Shown here one piece after another: positions 54,267-64,000 of a stretch of DNA of 64,000 nt (within the stretch, counting starts at the first letter, position 1; the number at the start of each line of letters is the position of its first letter). The position numbers and the translations under genes were made by a program. This DNA comes from Streptomyces sp. DH12. Its GTDB lineage: Bacteria; Actinomycetota; Actinomycetes; Streptomycetales; Streptomycetaceae. The notes beneath the pieces are model-generated. The model worked only from the letters and a program-made list of their open reading frames with translations, was not told the DNA's origin and searched no databases. The stretch spans positions 218,473 to 282,472 of the forward strand of contig NZ_JAHWGT010000003.1 in the NCBI RefSeq assembly GCF_020873895.1. Reading direction: 5' to 3'.

Positions 54267-56264
54267 ATGACAGCGACGACCGACGGGAGCGCCGGGGCCC
54301 TGAGCCCGCGGACGATCGCGACCACCGGGACGCACCACACCATCGCACCCGCACCGACCCCCGCCCCCGACGTCAAGGCCGACGCGGAGACGGCGATGCG
54401 GCGCTCCGTGGACCACCTCCTCGGCCGGCAGGACGCCGAGGGCTGGTGGAAGGGCGACCTGGAGACCAACGTCACCATGGACGCCGAGGACCTCCTCCTG
54501 CGGGAGTTCCTCGGCATCCGCGACGAGGCCGTCACCGAGGCCGCCGCCCGCTTCATCCGCGGCGAGCAGCGCGACGACGGCACCTGGGCCACCTTCCACG
54601 GCGGACCCGGCGAACTCTCCGCCACCGTCGAGGCGTACGTGGCGCTCCGCCTGGCCGGCGACCCGCCCGACGCCCCGCACATGGCTCGCGCCGCCGCCTG
54701 GGTCCGGGAGCGGGGCGGCATCGCGGCCGCCCGCGTCTTCACCCGCGTCTGGCTCGCCCTGTTCGGGTGGTGGAGGTGGGAGGACCTGCCGGAGCTGCCG
54801 CCGGAGATGATCTACCTGCCGAGCTGGTTCCCGCTCAACATCTACGACTTCGGGCAGTGGGCGCGGCAGACGATCGTGCCGCTCACCATCGTCTCGGCGA
54901 AGCGCCCCGTCCGCCCGGCCCCGTTCCCGCTCGACGAGCTGCACACCGACCCCCGGCGCCCGAACCCGCCCCGCCCGCTCGCCCCGGCCGCCACGTGGGA
55001 CGGGCTGTTCCAGCGGATCGACCGGGCCCTGCACCGCTACCGCCGCGTCGCCCCGCGCCCCCTGCGCCGTGCCGCGATGAACGCCGCCGCCCGCTGGATC
55101 GTCGAACGGCAGGAGAACGACGGCTGCTGGGGCGGCATCCAGCCCCCGGCCGTCTACTCGCTGATCGCCCTCCACCTCCTCGGCTACGACCTCGGCCACC
55201 CCGTGATGCGCGCCGGGCTGGAGTCCCTCGACCGGTTCGCGGTCTGGCGGGAGGACGGCGCCCGCATGGTCGAGGCGTGCCAGTCACCCGTCTGGGACAC
55301 CTGCCTCGCGGTCATCGCCCTCGCCGACGCGGGGCTGCCCGCCGACCACCCGGCGCTCGTCAGGGCCGCCGACTGGATGCTCGCCGAGCAGGTGGTCCGG
55401 CGCGGCGACTGGGCCGTGCGCCGGCCGCACCTGCCGCCGGGCGGCTGGGCGTTCGAGTTCCACAACGACACCTACCCGGACATCGACGACACCGCCGAGG
55501 TGATCCTCGCGCTGCGCCGCGTACGCCACCCCGACCCGGACCGGGTCGACGCGGCGGTCGACCGCGGGGCCCGCTGGACCCTGGGCATGCAGTGCCGGGA
55601 CGGCGCCTGGGGAGCCTTCGACGCCGACAACACCAGCCCCTTCCCCAACCGGTTGCCGTTCTGCGACTTCGGCGAGGTCATCGATCCGCCGTCGGCCGAC
55701 GTCACCGCGCACGTGGTGGAGATGCTCGCCCACGAGGGCCTCGCCCACGACCCGCGCACCCGCCGCGGCGTCGCCTGGCTCCTCGCCGACCAGGAGCCCC
55801 GCGGCTCCTGGTTCGGCCGCTGGGGCGTCAACCACGTCTACGGCACGGGCTCGGTGGTCCCGGCGCTCACCGCGGCCGGGCTGCCGCCGGCGCACCCCGC
55901 GATCCGGCGTGCCGTGGCGTGGTTGGAGTCCGTCCAGAACGAGGACGGCGGCTGGGGCGAGGACCTGCGCTCGTACCGCGACGAGGAGTGGGTCGGCCGC
56001 GGCGCCTCCACCCCCTCCCAGACCGCCTGGGCGCTGCTGGCGCTCCTCGCGGCGGGGGAGCGGGACTCGTCGGCCGTCGGCCGGGGCGTGGCGTGGCTGG
56101 CCCGTACGCAGCGCGAGGACGGGTCGTGGGACGAGCCGTACTTCACCGGGACCGGCTTCCCGTGGGACTTCTCCATCAACTACCACCTGTACCGCCAGGT
56201 CTTCCCGCTCACCGCGCTCGGCCGGTACGTGCACGGCGAGCCGTCCTTCGGCAAGGGCCGCTGA
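54267..56264 (+). CDS. shc: Squalene-hopene cyclase
   Basis: 665 residues. Catalytic DIDD at 405-408 (YPDIDDTAEV), multiple QW repeats (QDAEGWW, DDGTWATF, DGCWGGIQ, DGAWGAFD, EDGGWGED, DGSWDEPYF), and the central membrane-contact stretch near FALFGWW-like residues 168-176. It cyclises squalene to hopene/hopanol in the membrane. The first 40 residues (MTATTDGSAGAL onward) are disordered and precede the fold. ATG 54267 has AAGGGGAAG. 167 bases separate it from the polyprenyl synthase, with no gene. The stop touches the hpnG start. Confidence 0.96.
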   Translation: MTATTDGSAGALSPRTIATTGTHHTIAPAPTPAPDVKADAETAMRRSVDHLLGRQDAEGWWKGDLETNVTMDAEDLLLREFLGIRDEAVTEAAARFIRGEQRDDGTWATFHGGPGELSATVEAYVALRLAGDPPDAPHMARAAAWVRERGGIAAARVFTRVWLALFGWWRWEDLPELPPEMIYLPSWFPLNIYDFGQWARQTIVPLTIVSAKRPVRPAPFPLDELHTDPRRPNPPRPLAPAATWDGLFQRIDRALHRYRRVAPRPLRRAAMNAAARWIVERQENDGCWGGIQPPAVYSLIALHLLGYDLGHPVMRAGLESLDRFAVWREDGARMVEACQSPVWDTCLAVIALADAGLPADHPALVRAADWMLAEQVVRRGDWAVRRPHLPPGGWAFEFHNDTYPDIDDTAEVILALRRVRHPDPDRVDAAVDRGARWTLGMQCRDGAWGAFDADNTSPFPNRLPFCDFGEVIDPPSADVTAHVVEMLAHEGLAHDPRTRRGVAWLLADQEPRGSWFGRWGVNHVYGTGSVVPALTAAGLPPAHPAIRRAVAWLESVQNEDGGWGEDLRSYRDEEWVGRGASTPSQTAWALLALLAAGERDSSAVGRGVAWLARTQREDGSWDEPYFTGTGFPWDFSINYHLYRQVFPLTALGRYVHGEPSFGKGR

Positions 56265-56930
56265 GTGGCCGCCCGACGGGCGCGGGACCCGGCGCCGCCG
56301 CTGCTGGTCGCCTGCGCGCTGGGCATCGAGCGGCTCGCGCTGCGCGGCGGCGGCCGGCGGCACGCCCGCGGCGGCGCGGACGGCGCGGGCGGCGCGCCGG
56401 GCCCGGTCACCGTCCTGCGCACCGGCATGGGCCCCGAGCTGGCCCACCGCGCCGTGTCCGACGCCCTGCGGGACGGCGCCCTGCACGGGGCCTCCGTGAT
56501 CGCCTCCGGCTTCTGCGCGGGGCTGGCCCCGGGCATGCACCCCGGCGACGTGGTCGTCGCCGAGGAGACGCGCGGCCCGCACGGCACCACCCCGTGCACG
56601 GCCCCCGAGGCGCTCGTGGCGGCGCTGGCCAGGGCCCTGCCCGGCGGGACGGTGCACACCGGGCCACTGACCGGCTCGGACCACGTCGTACGCGGCCGGG
56701 AGCGGGCGGCCCTGCGCGCCACCGGCGCCCTCGCGGTCGACATGGAGTCCGCGGCCTCCCTGCGGGCGGCGCTGGCCGTCGGCCACCGTCCCGTTGCCGC
56801 CGTCCGGGTGGTCGTGGACGCCCCGGAGCACGAACTGGTCCGGATTGGGACGGTACGCGGGGGAATATCAGCCTTCCGTGTCCTTCGTGCCGTCCTTCCC
56901 GCGTTCCATGAATGGCACCGTTCCCTGTAG
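56265..56930 (+). CDS. hpnG: Hopanoid nucleoside phosphorylase HpnG-like
   Basis: 221 residues. Phosphorylase family: VACALGIERLALRG, VLRTGMGPELAHRAVSDALR, ASGFCAGLAPGMHPGDVVVA and AVDMESAASLRAA, the last carrying the ribose-binding M-E of purine/nucleoside phosphorylases. It should remove adenine from adenosylhopane made by HpnH. GTG 56265 immediately follows the SHC stop. A low-complexity Gly/Ala insert (about residues 25-46) is not usual. Confidence 0.88.
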   Translation: MAARRARDPAPPLLVACALGIERLALRGGGRRHARGGADGAGGAPGPVTVLRTGMGPELAHRAVSDALRDGALHGASVIASGFCAGLAPGMHPGDVVVAEETRGPHGTTPCTAPEALVAALARALPGGTVHTGPLTGSDHVVRGRERAALRATGALAVDMESAASLRAALAVGHRPVAAVRVVVDAPEHELVRIGTVRGGISAFRVLRAVLPAFHEWHRSL

Positions 56931-56949
56931 CTCCCCAGGAGGTAGCCAG

Positions 56950-57972
56950 ATGGCCATGCCGCTCCGCCAGACTGTCCGGGTCGGGACCTATCTGCTAGGG
57001 CAGAAGCTCCGCAAGCGGGAGAAGTTCCCCCTCATCGTGGAGCTGGAGCCGCTCTACGCCTGCAATCTGAAGTGCGAGGGCTGCGGCAAGATCCAGCATC
57101 CGGCCGGGGTGCTGAAGCAGCGCATGCCCGTGGCGCAGGCGGTGGGGGCGGTCCTGGAGTCCGGCGCGCCGATGGTCTCCATCGCCGGCGGAGAGCCGCT
57201 GATGCACCCCCAGATCCACGAGATCACCGCCCAGTTGGTGGCGAAGCGCAAGTACGTCTTCCTCTGCACCAACGCCCTGCTGTTGCGCAAGAGGATCGCC
57301 GACTTCACCCCCTCGCCCTACTTCGCCTTCGCCGTGCACATCGACGGGCTGCGCGAGCGCCATGACGAGTCGGTCGCCAAGGAGGGCGTGTTCGACGAGG
57401 CGGTCGAGGCCGTGAAGGAGGCGAAGCGGCGCGGATTCCGCGTCACCACCAACTCGACCTTCTTCAACACCGACACCCCGCAGACCGTCATCGAGGTCCT
57501 CGACTACCTCAATGACGACCTGCGGGTCGACGAGATGATGATCTCCCCGGCCTACGCGTACGAGAAGGCGCCCGACCAGGAGCACTTCCTCGGCGTGGAG
57601 CAGACCAGGGAGCTCTTCCGCAAGGCCTTCGCCGGCGGCAACCGGCGGCGCTGGCGGCTCAACCACTCCCCGCTCTTCCTCGACTTCCTGGAGGGGAAGG
57701 CCGACTTCCCCTGCACCGCCTGGGCCATCCCCAACTACTCCCTCTTCGGTTGGCAGCGCCCCTGCTACCTGATGAGCGACGGCTACGTCCCGACCTACCG
57801 GGAACTCGTCGAGGAGACCGACTGGGAGGCGTACGGCCGCGGCAAGGACCCCCGGTGCGCCAACTGCATGGCCCACTGCGGCTACGAGCCGACCGCCGTC
57901 CTCGCCACCATGGGCTCCTTGCGGGAGTCCCTGCGCGCCGCCCGCGAGGCCGTCGCCGGCAACCGCGCGTGA
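56950..57972 (+). CDS. hpnH: Adenosyl-hopene transferase HpnH (radical SAM)
   Basis: 340 residues. The radical SAM cluster motif C-x3-C-x2-C is Cys38, Cys42 and Cys45 ([10 protein letters not shown]), followed by GGEPLMHP and a C-terminal [14 protein letters not shown] set of cysteines. It adds 5'-deoxyadenosyl to hopene. AGGAGG lies 7 bases before ATG 56950. The stop is 55 bases from dxs. Confidence 0.95.
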   Translation: MAMPLRQTVRVGTYLLGQKLRKREKFPLIVELEPLYACNLKCEGCGKIQHPAGVLKQRMPVAQAVGAVLESGAPMVSIAGGEPLMHPQIHEITAQLVAKRKYVFLCTNALLLRKRIADFTPSPYFAFAVHIDGLRERHDESVAKEGVFDEAVEAVKEAKRRGFRVTTNSTFFNTDTPQTVIEVLDYLNDDLRVDEMMISPAYAYEKAPDQEHFLGVEQTRELFRKAFAGGNRRRWRLNHSPLFLDFLEGKADFPCTAWAIPNYSLFGWQRPCYLMSDGYVPTYRELVEETDWEAYGRGKDPRCANCMAHCGYEPTAVLATMGSLRESLRAAREAVAGNRA

Positions 57973-58027
57973 GCCGACCGACCCGGCGCCGAGACTCGAC
58001 CGCGACACCCCGGGAAGGGGCCCCGGC

Positions 58028-59992
58028 GTGACACTCCTGGACGACATCAGGGCACCGCGCGACCTGAGGGCCCTGACCGGCGGGCAGCTTGACCGGCTGG
58101 CCTCGGAGATCCGGTCCTTCCTCGTCGACGCGGTCTCGAAGACCGGCGGCCACCTCGGCCCGAACCTGGGTGTGGTGGAGCTGACCATCGCCCTGCACCG
58201 GGTCTTCGAGTCCCCGAAGGACCGGATCCTGTGGGACACCGGCCACCAGTCGTACGTGCACAAGCTCCTCACCGGACGCCGCGACTTCTCCGGGCTGCGC
58301 GGCACGGGCGGCCTGTCCGGCTACCCCTGCCGCGCGGAGTCCGAGCACGACCTCGTCGAGAACTCCCACGCCTCCACCGTCCTCGGCTGGGCGGACGGCC
58401 TGGCGAAGGCGAACGAGGTCCTGGGCCGGGACGACCACGTCGTCGCGGTGATCGGTGATGGCGCGCTGACCGGCGGCATGGCCTGGGAGGCGTTGAACAA
58501 CATCGCCGCCGCGAAGGACCGCCCGCTCGTCATCGTCGTCAACGACAACGAGCGCTCCTACGCCCCGACCATCGGCGGCCTCGCCAACCACCTGGCCACG
58601 CTGCGCACCACCGACGGCTACGAGCGGTTCCTGGCCTGGGGCAAGGAGGTGCTGGGCCGCACCCCGGTCGTCGGGAAGCCCCTGTACGGCACGCTGCACG
58701 GCGCGAAGAAGGGCCTGAAGGACGTCATCGCCCCGCAGGGCCTCTTCGAGGACCTCGGGCTGAAGTACGTCGGCCCGGTCGACGGCCACGACGTGCCGGC
58801 GGTGGAGGCGGCGCTGCGGCGGGCGAAGCGGTTCCGGGGACCGGTCATCGTCCACTGCCTCACCGAGAAGGGCCGCGGCTACCCGCCGGCCCTGGCGGAC
58901 GAGGCCGACCGCTTCCACGCCGTCGGGGCGATGGACCCGCGCACCTGCGCGCCGCTGCGCCCGGCCACCGGACCGTCGTGGACGTCGGTCTTCGGGGAAG
59001 CCCTCGCGGAGCTGGGCGCGGACCGGCCCGACGTGGTCGCCGTCACCGCGGCGATGCTCCACCCGACCGGCCTGTCCCGGTTCGCGGAGGCGTTCCCGGA
59101 CCGGGTGTACGACGTGGGCATCGCCGAGCAGCACGCGGCGGTCTCGGCGGCGGGCCTGGCCGCGGGCGGCCTGCACCCGGTCGTCGCCGTCTACGCCACC
59201 TTCCTCAACCGCGCCTTCGACCAGGTCCTCATGGACGTCGCCCTGCACGACTGCGGCGTGACGTTCGTCCTGGACCGCGCCGGCGTCACCGGCACCGACG
59301 GCGCCTCCCACAACGGCATGTGGGACATGTCCATCCTCCAGGTCGTCCCCGACCTCCGCATCGCCGCCCCCCGCGACGCCGACCAGCTGCGGGCCCAGCT
59401 GCGCGAGGCCGTCGCCGTCACCGACGCCCCCACCGTGCTGCGCTTCCCCAAGGAGACGGTGGGCGCACCGGTGCCCTCGGTGGGCCGCGTCGGCGGCGCG
59501 GACGTCCTGCACCGGCCCGCGCCGGGGGCGGCCGAGGACGTACTGCTGGTCGCCGTCGGGGCCATGGCCGGGGACTGCGTGGAGGCGGCGCGGCTGCTCG
59601 CGCGGGACGGTACCGGCTGCACGGTCGTCGACCCCCGCTGGGTCAAGCCGGTCGACCCGGCCATCCCGCCGCTCGCCGCCCGGCACCGGCTGGTCGCGGT
59701 CGTCGAGGACAACGTCCGCACCGGCGGCGTCGGCGCCGCGGTCGGCCAGGCCCTGCGCGACGCGGACGTCGACGTGCCGCTGCGCGCCCTCGGTCTGCCC
59801 GAGCGCTTCCTGCCGCACGCCGGGCGGGCGGAGCTGCTGGCCGACTGCGGGCTCACCCCGGCCGGCATCGCCGGACGGATCACCGAGGCCCTGCGTCCCG
59901 TCGCCCCCGGCCGGGCCGTCGGGGCGGACAACGTACCGCGGCCCACGGAGCCGCCGAACGACCTGCGGAACGGAGTGCGGAGCGAGCCATGA
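58028..59992 (+). CDS. dxs: 1-deoxy-D-xylulose-5-phosphate synthase
   Basis: 654 residues. TPP-binding [19 protein letters not shown] (about 143-161), the N-terminal [24 protein letters not shown] and the transketolase middle domain [20 protein letters not shown] with the catalytic Glu. It makes DXP from pyruvate and glyceraldehyde-3-phosphate, the first step of the MEP pathway. Streptomyces usually have a second dxs elsewhere; this copy serves the hopanoid operon. GTG 58028 follows GGAAGGGG. The next gene overlaps the stop by ATGA. Confidence 0.94.
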   Translation: MTLLDDIRAPRDLRALTGGQLDRLASEIRSFLVDAVSKTGGHLGPNLGVVELTIALHRVFESPKDRILWDTGHQSYVHKLLTGRRDFSGLRGTGGLSGYPCRAESEHDLVENSHASTVLGWADGLAKANEVLGRDDHVVAVIGDGALTGGMAWEALNNIAAAKDRPLVIVVNDNERSYAPTIGGLANHLATLRTTDGYERFLAWGKEVLGRTPVVGKPLYGTLHGAKKGLKDVIAPQGLFEDLGLKYVGPVDGHDVPAVEAALRRAKRFRGPVIVHCLTEKGRGYPPALADEADRFHAVGAMDPRTCAPLRPATGPSWTSVFGEALAELGADRPDVVAVTAAMLHPTGLSRFAEAFPDRVYDVGIAEQHAAVSAAGLAAGGLHPVVAVYATFLNRAFDQVLMDVALHDCGVTFVLDRAGVTGTDGASHNGMWDMSILQVVPDLRIAAPRDADQLRAQLREAVAVTDAPTVLRFPKETVGAPVPSVGRVGGADVLHRPAPGAAEDVLLVAVGAMAGDCVEAARLLARDGTGCTVVDPRWVKPVDPAIPPLAARHRLVAVVEDNVRTGGVGAAVGQALRDADVDVPLRALGLPERFLPHAGRAELLADCGLTPAGIAGRITEALRPVAPGRAVGADNVPRPTEPPNDLRNGVRSEP

Positions 59993-61377
59993 CCACCACC
60001 GACTTCGACCTGGGCAAGCTGCTCGCCGAACGCGCCGGCGAGCGCTACGAGCTGCACGCCCGCCACCTCAACCACCAGCTGCCCCGCATGCTGCGCACCC
60101 TCGGCTTCGACAGGACGTACGAGCGGGCGGAGGGGGCCCACTTCTGGGACGGCGAGGGGAACGACTACCTCGACATGCTCGCCGGCTTCGGCGTGATGGG
60201 CCTCGGGCGCCACCACCCCGTGGTCCGGCGCGCCCTGCACGACGTGCTCGACGCCGACCTGCCCGACCTCACCCGATTCGACTGCGCCCCCCTGCCCGGC
60301 CTGCTCGCCGAGCGGCTGCTGTCGCACTCGCCCGGCCTGGACCGGGTGTACTTCGGCAACAGCGGCGCCGAGGCCGTGGAGACCGCGCTGAAGTTCGCCC
60401 GCCGGGCCACCGGCCGCGAGCGCGTCCTGTACTGCGCGCACGCCTTCCACGGGCTCACCGCCGGCGCGCTGTCGGTCAACGGCGAGGCGTGCTTCCGCGA
60501 CGGCTTCGCCCCGCTGCTGCCCGACACGGCGATCGGCCTCGGCGACCTGGACGCCCTGGAGCGGGAGCTGAGGCGCGGCGACGTGGCCGCGCTCATCGTG
60601 GAGCCGATCCAGGGCAAGGGCGTCCACGAGGCCCCGCCGGGCTTCCTGCGCGCCGCCCGGGAGCTGCTGCACCGCCGGGGCGCCCTCCTCATCGTCGACG
60701 AGGTCCAGACGGGCCTGGGCCGCACCGGCGACTTCTACGCCTACCAGCACGAGCCGGACGTCGAGCCCGACCTGGTGTGCGTCGCCAAGGCCCTGTCCGG
60801 CGGGTACGTCCCGGTCAGCGCCACCCTCGGCAAGGACTGGATCTTCAAGAAGGTCTACTCGTCGATGGACCGCGTCGTCGTCCACTCGGCCAGCTTCGGC
60901 GCCAACGCCCAGGCCATGGCGGCCGGACTGGCCGTTCTCGCGGTGCTGGAGGACGAGGACCTCGTCGGGAACGCCCGCCGCACCGGCGCGCTGCTGAAGT
61001 CGCGGCTGACGGAGCTCGTCGACCGGTACGAGATGCTCCACGACGTACGGGGCCGCGGCCTGATGGTCGGCCTGGAGTTCGGCCGGCCCTCCTCGCTGGG
61101 GCTGCGCAGCCGCTGGACGATGCTCCAGACGGCCCGCAAGGGGCTGTTCGCGCAGATGGTGGTGGTGCCGCTGCTCCAGCGGCACCACATCCTCACCCAG
61201 GTCTCCGGCGACCGGCTCGAAGTGATCAAGCTGATCCCGCCGCTGGTGCTCACGGAGCGGGACGTCGAGCGGTTCGTGGCCGCGTTCACCGCCGTCATGG
61301 ACGAGGCGCACAGCGGGGGCGGCCTCATCTGGGACTTCGGGCGCACCCTGGTGAAGCAGGCCGTCGCCAACCGCTGA
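59989..61377 (+). CDS. hpnO: Aspartate aminotransferase family protein HpnO-like
   Basis: 462 residues. Class III PLP aminotransferase: [16 protein letters not shown] near 122-137, [14 protein letters not shown] with the cofactor Asp at about 237, and lysine K267 in [10 protein letters not shown]. HpnO-type enzymes form 35-aminobacteriohopanetriol by aminating the ribosyl-derived side chain. ATG 59989 overlaps the dxs stop by 4 bases. It is the last gene of the run; a convergent phosphatase follows. Confidence 0.88.
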   Translation: MTTTDFDLGKLLAERAGERYELHARHLNHQLPRMLRTLGFDRTYERAEGAHFWDGEGNDYLDMLAGFGVMGLGRHHPVVRRALHDVLDADLPDLTRFDCAPLPGLLAERLLSHSPGLDRVYFGNSGAEAVETALKFARRATGRERVLYCAHAFHGLTAGALSVNGEACFRDGFAPLLPDTAIGLGDLDALERELRRGDVAALIVEPIQGKGVHEAPPGFLRAARELLHRRGALLIVDEVQTGLGRTGDFYAYQHEPDVEPDLVCVAKALSGGYVPVSATLGKDWIFKKVYSSMDRVVVHSASFGANAQAMAAGLAVLAVLEDEDLVGNARRTGALLKSRLTELVDRYEMLHDVRGRGLMVGLEFGRPSSLGLRSRWTMLQTARKGLFAQMVVVPLLQRHHILTQVSGDRLEVIKLIPPLVLTERDVERFVAAFTAVMDEAHSGGGLIWDFGRTLVKQAVANR

Positions 61378-61452
61378 CCCGGCGCCCTCGACGGGCGGTG
61401 GCCGAGGGCGGCGGTGGTGGCCGCCGTGGCCGTGGCGGTGGCGCCCCGTCCG

Positions 61453-62265
61453 TCAGTCGGTGAGCAGGCGGTGCCGCAGCCGCTCACGGGTCGCCCCGTC
61501 GAGGGCGAGCCCCTCGGTGAGGTAGCGCTCGGTCGTGCCCCAGTGCTCCTCGATGGTCGCGTACGCCGTCGCCAGGTACTCGGCGCGCGCGTCGAAGAGC
61601 GGCCCGAGCAGCTCCATGACCTCCGGGGACATCCCGGTGGGGGAGGAGTCGCTGCGGTGCACCCTGTACCGGCGGCGCGGGTCGTTCGACTTGAGGTAGT
61701 CCGCCTCGATCGCGTCCCGCTCGACGCCGACCGCCAGCAGCGCCACCGCCACGGACAGCCCCGCCCGGTCCTTGCCGGCCGCGCAGTGCATCAGCGCGGG
61801 GACGCTGTCCTCGGCGAGGGCGTGCAGCACCCGGCTCTGCTCCGCGGTGCGCTCGGCGATGATGCTGCGGTACGCGTACCGCATCCGCGCCGCGGCCTTG
61901 CCGTCGCCGAGGAGGTCCCGCAGCTGGTCGAGGTCGCCGTCGCGCACCATCTGCCAGAATTCGGCGCCGTCGGCCGGGTCGGTCAGCGGGATGTTGACGT
62001 TCCGCACGCCGGGCAGCTCGACGTCCGGCCCCTCCAGTGCCTGGTCGGCCGCGTTGCGGAAGTCGAAGACGGTGTGCAGCCCGAGCGAGGCGAGGAGGAC
62101 GGCGTCCTCGGCGGTGGCGTGGGCGAGGTGGCCGCTGCGGAACAGCACCCCGTCGCGCACCCGGCGCCCGTCCACGGTCGGCAGGCCGCCCACGTCGCGG
62201 AAGTTGCGCACGCCGGTGAGCTCCGGCTCGGCGGTCGGCGGGACGTCCGGCAGCTGCTGCGTCAC
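61453..62265 (-). CDS. Tyrosine-type protein phosphatase
   Basis: 270 residues. LTGVRNFRDVGGLPTVDGRR at the N-terminus and the P-loop HCAAGKDRAG with Cys161 and Arg167 are typical of PtpB/LipA-type tyrosine/lipid phosphatases (DSP family). The acid residue is likely Asp in PLTDPADG. Substrates may be phosphoproteins or phosphoinositides. ATG 62265 is the first start before the fold. Convergent to hpnO with 75 bases between. Confidence 0.9.
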   Translation of the reverse strand: MTQQLPDVPPTAEPELTGVRNFRDVGGLPTVDGRRVRDGVLFRSGHLAHATAEDAVLLASLGLHTVFDFRNAADQALEGPDVELPGVRNVNIPLTDPADGAEFWQMVRDGDLDQLRDLLGDGKAAARMRYAYRSIIAERTAEQSRVLHALAEDSVPALMHCAAGKDRAGLSVAVALLAVGVERDAIEADYLKSNDPRRRYRVHRSDSSPTGMSPEVMELLGPLFDARAEYLATAYATIEEHWGTTERYLTEGLALDGATRERLRHRLLTD

Positions 62266-62844
62266 GGGGGCTCCTCCGTGTCTGGCGTCGGCGACGGCCG
62301 CCGACGATGTCGCGGATCAGACGATACGACATCGCTTCCCCCGGTGAAGATCACCATGCGGGGTCGCACGCCTGTCGCCGTACGCCGCCCCCGCCCGTGG
62401 TCAGGGCCCCGCGGGGCGGGCCGGCGGGACCTCGCGGGGTGGTCGCACGGGGGCCGCGCAGTGGCCCGGTCTGTCCTCGTTCGACCGTTTTCGCGCATTG
62501 GGGCGGTCGCGCCTTCGCCGGCGGGGGTGTCCGCGGGGCGTGGCCGGTGGGTCGACGGGCCGCCTTGATCGCGTTCGATGGCTTCTGTCCGCATTCGATC
62601 GGAAAGGTGGTAACGCGCCCCGATAACACGGCAGATGGCCTCCGGGGCGTGAGCAGCGTCATAGAAGTGACGGACCGTGGCCGACCGCGGCGCCGAAACG
62701 GCCTGCGCAGCACGGGAATACATGATCCGCAATCCACGCAGGGTGACCGGAATTCCGCCACGAATTCCGAACGGGGAATGCGTCGGCGCAACCATCCGCT
62801 TGTTCCCGTCGTCCTGACTCGTTTACGGTCCCGATCAGCCGGGC
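62266..62844. other. Intergenic region upstream of the riboswitch, no supported gene
   Basis: About 580 bases. It holds the promoter of the leftward phosphatase and of the rightward riboswitch RNA. It is more A/T-rich after 62560. I see no convincing coding frame or repeat. Confidence 0.55.
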
Positions 62845-63025
62845 GGATCGCCGAATCCTGCCGCCGCCTCGGAATTCGCACCCACCCAACGTGTGGCAGG
62901 AGCGGGGGAACCAGGTAGTCCGCCGGACGGGGAATTCCCGGACGGCTCGGGGTGAAGTCGCGCCACCCGCGCGGCCGGGCAGCTCCAGCCCGAACCCGAC
63001 AGCTCACCTCGCAGGCGCCGGAGAG
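62845..63025 (+). ncRNA. c-di-AMP riboswitch (ydaO/yuaA type)
   Basis: The conserved blocks of this riboswitch occur in order: ATCGCCGAATCC (from 62848), GCAGGAGCGGGGGAACC (62896-62912), CTCGGGGTGAAGTCGCG (62946-62962), and GCCCGAACCCGACAGCTCAC then CTCGCAGGCGCCGGAGAGGA (62988-63027). In Streptomyces this element turns off cell-wall hydrolase genes when c-di-AMP is high. It ends directly at the ribosome site of the LysM-M23 gene. Confidence 0.88.
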
Positions 63026-63035
63026 GAATTCGCCC

Positions 63036-63950
63036 ATGCCCGCCAAGGGTAAGCACCGCCGTCCCAAGTCCAGCCCGCTCACCCGCGGATTCGTCGCCGC
63101 GGGCACCGGCGGCGCGGCCATCGCCCTCCCGCTCATCGGTGCGACCGGCGCCAACGCCGCCGCCCCCGCGGCCGCTCCGGCCGCCGCCCCCCAGGCCGCC
63201 GTCGCGTCCGTCACCGAGGCCGCCAAGCCCGCCCCCCGCGTCTACACCGTCGCGGCCGGCGACTACCTGGCGAAGATCGCGCACAACAAGAACGTCAAGG
63301 GCGGCTGGCAGAAGCTGTACGCCGACAACCGCGACGTCATCGGCGAGGATCCGGCGCTCATCCACCCGGGCCTGAAGCTGACCCTCGGCGTCAAGAACCC
63401 GGCCGACGCCGACCAGGCCCGCCCCGAGGCCCGCGCGTCCCGCTCCGCCGCCTCGTCCCCGGCGCCGGCGAAGGCCGCCCCGCAGAAGCCCGCCCCGCAG
63501 AAGGCCGCCGAGGCCGAGCAGCAGGCCCCCGCGCAGAGCGGCTCCTCCGGCTTCACCGCCCCGGTCTCCGCGGGCGTCTCCACCCCCTACCGCGCCTCCG
63601 GCTCGATGTGGTCCTCCGGCTACCACACCGGTGTCGACTTCACCGCCTCCTCCGGCAGCACGGTCAGGGCCGTCGGCCCGGGCACCGTCGTCTCGGCCGG
63701 CTGGAGCGGCGCGTACGGCAACGAGGTCGTCATCAAGCACGCCGACGGCAACTACTCGCAGTACGCCCACCTCTCCTCCCTCTCCGTCTCCGCCGGCCAG
63801 AGCGTCGGCGGCGGCCAGCAGATCGGCCTCTCCGGCTCCACCGGCAACTCCACCGGTCCGCACCTGCACTTCGAGATCCGCACCAGCCCGAGCTACGGCT
63901 CGGACATCGACCCGCTGGCCTACCTCCGGGGCCACGGCGTCAGCATCTGA
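63036..63950 (+). CDS. LysM domain M23 family peptidoglycan hydrolase
   Basis: 304 residues. A basic head, then signal peptide (GFVAAGTGGAAIALPLIGAT, residues 16-35, cut near NAAAP). LysM domain about 65-110 (YTVAAGDYLAKIAHNKNVKG), an Ala/Lys/Pro linker to 165, then M23 about 170-300 with zinc ligands in YHTGVDF (H-x3-D) and HLHFE. It binds and cleaves cell-wall peptides outside the cell. ATG 63036 follows GGAGAGGA. It is under the c-di-AMP riboswitch. Confidence 0.93.
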   Translation: MPAKGKHRRPKSSPLTRGFVAAGTGGAAIALPLIGATGANAAAPAAAPAAAPQAAVASVTEAAKPAPRVYTVAAGDYLAKIAHNKNVKGGWQKLYADNRDVIGEDPALIHPGLKLTLGVKNPADADQARPEARASRSAASSPAPAKAAPQKPAPQKAAEAEQQAPAQSGSSGFTAPVSAGVSTPYRASGSMWSSGYHTGVDFTASSGSTVRAVGPGTVVSAGWSGAYGNEVVIKHADGNYSQYAHLSSLSVSAGQSVGGGQQIGLSGSTGNSTGPHLHFEIRTSPSYGSDIDPLAYLRGHGVSI

Positions 63951-64000
63951 CGCCCGGCGCGCCACGCGCCCGCACCGCCACCGCGCCGCCGCCCGGCACC

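Overview
The window is high-GC chromosomal DNA of an actinomycete, almost certainly Streptomyces. The support is GC-rich codon use, GTG starts, four-base ATGA/GTGA overlaps, a complete bacterial hopanoid cluster, the DUF6230/DUF6114 pair, and a c-di-AMP riboswitch in front of a LysM/M23 peptidase. All calls come from reading the sequence; no database search was run. No rRNA, tRNA, CRISPR array, prophage or complete insertion sequence is visible.

Layout. 1-4.35 kb: mixed metabolic and secreted genes (partial GNAT, DHFR-like reductase, alpha/beta hydrolase, secreted sphingomyelinase-like phosphodiesterase, MpaB-like oxygenase). 4.3-13.3 kb: a beta-1,3-glucan utilisation locus (GH1 glucosidase, two ABC permeases, binding lipoprotein, secreted GH81 endoglucanase, LacI regulator) with three matching TGAGAGCGCTCTCA-type operators. 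13.7-18.9 kb: three secreted peptidases (M1, Xaa-Pro dipeptidyl-peptidase, M14). 19.1-24.75 kb: ABC-F ATPase, small acidic protein, Tex, and an SCO6745-like protein whose start lies just behind a TetR-type palindrome. 25.1-34.3 kb: a coupled polyketide operon (PUFA/HglE-like iterative type I PKS, small helical protein, PfaD-type trans-enoylreductase) next to a TcmP-like methyltransferase. 34.8-36.9 kb: DUF6230, DUF6114 and a secreted unknown, then a decayed IS5-type transposase tail. 25.1-36.9 kb reads like an acquired block.

36.9-41.7 kb: enoyl-CoA hydratase, DUF308 membrane protein, HATPase regulator, isopentenyl-diphosphate isomerase, GNAT, CDF metal exporter. 42.2-49.3 kb: a seven-gene run of two CDP-alcohol phosphotransferases, an NTP-transferase, a glycerol-1-phosphate dehydrogenase-like enzyme, a GT2 glycosyltransferase and a polysaccharide-type ABC exporter. 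This looks like a pathway for building and exporting a phospho-glycoconjugate. Its first gene has no ATG/GTG/TTG start that covers its obvious coding region, and appears to begin at CTG.

49.5-61.4 kb: the hopanoid operon hpnC-hpnD-(70-codon repeat ORF)-hpnE-polyprenyl synthase-shc-hpnG-hpnH-dxs-hpnO. Genes are tightly coupled, and there is no ispG between hpnH and dxs. Idi at 39 kb, Dxs and the polyprenyl synthase supply isoprenoid precursors for squalene; SHC cyclises it and HpnH/G/O extend the side chain towards aminobacteriohopanetriol. 61.5-64 kb: a Tyr/Ser phosphatase, then a c-di-AMP riboswitch controlling a LysM-M23 cell-wall hydrolase.
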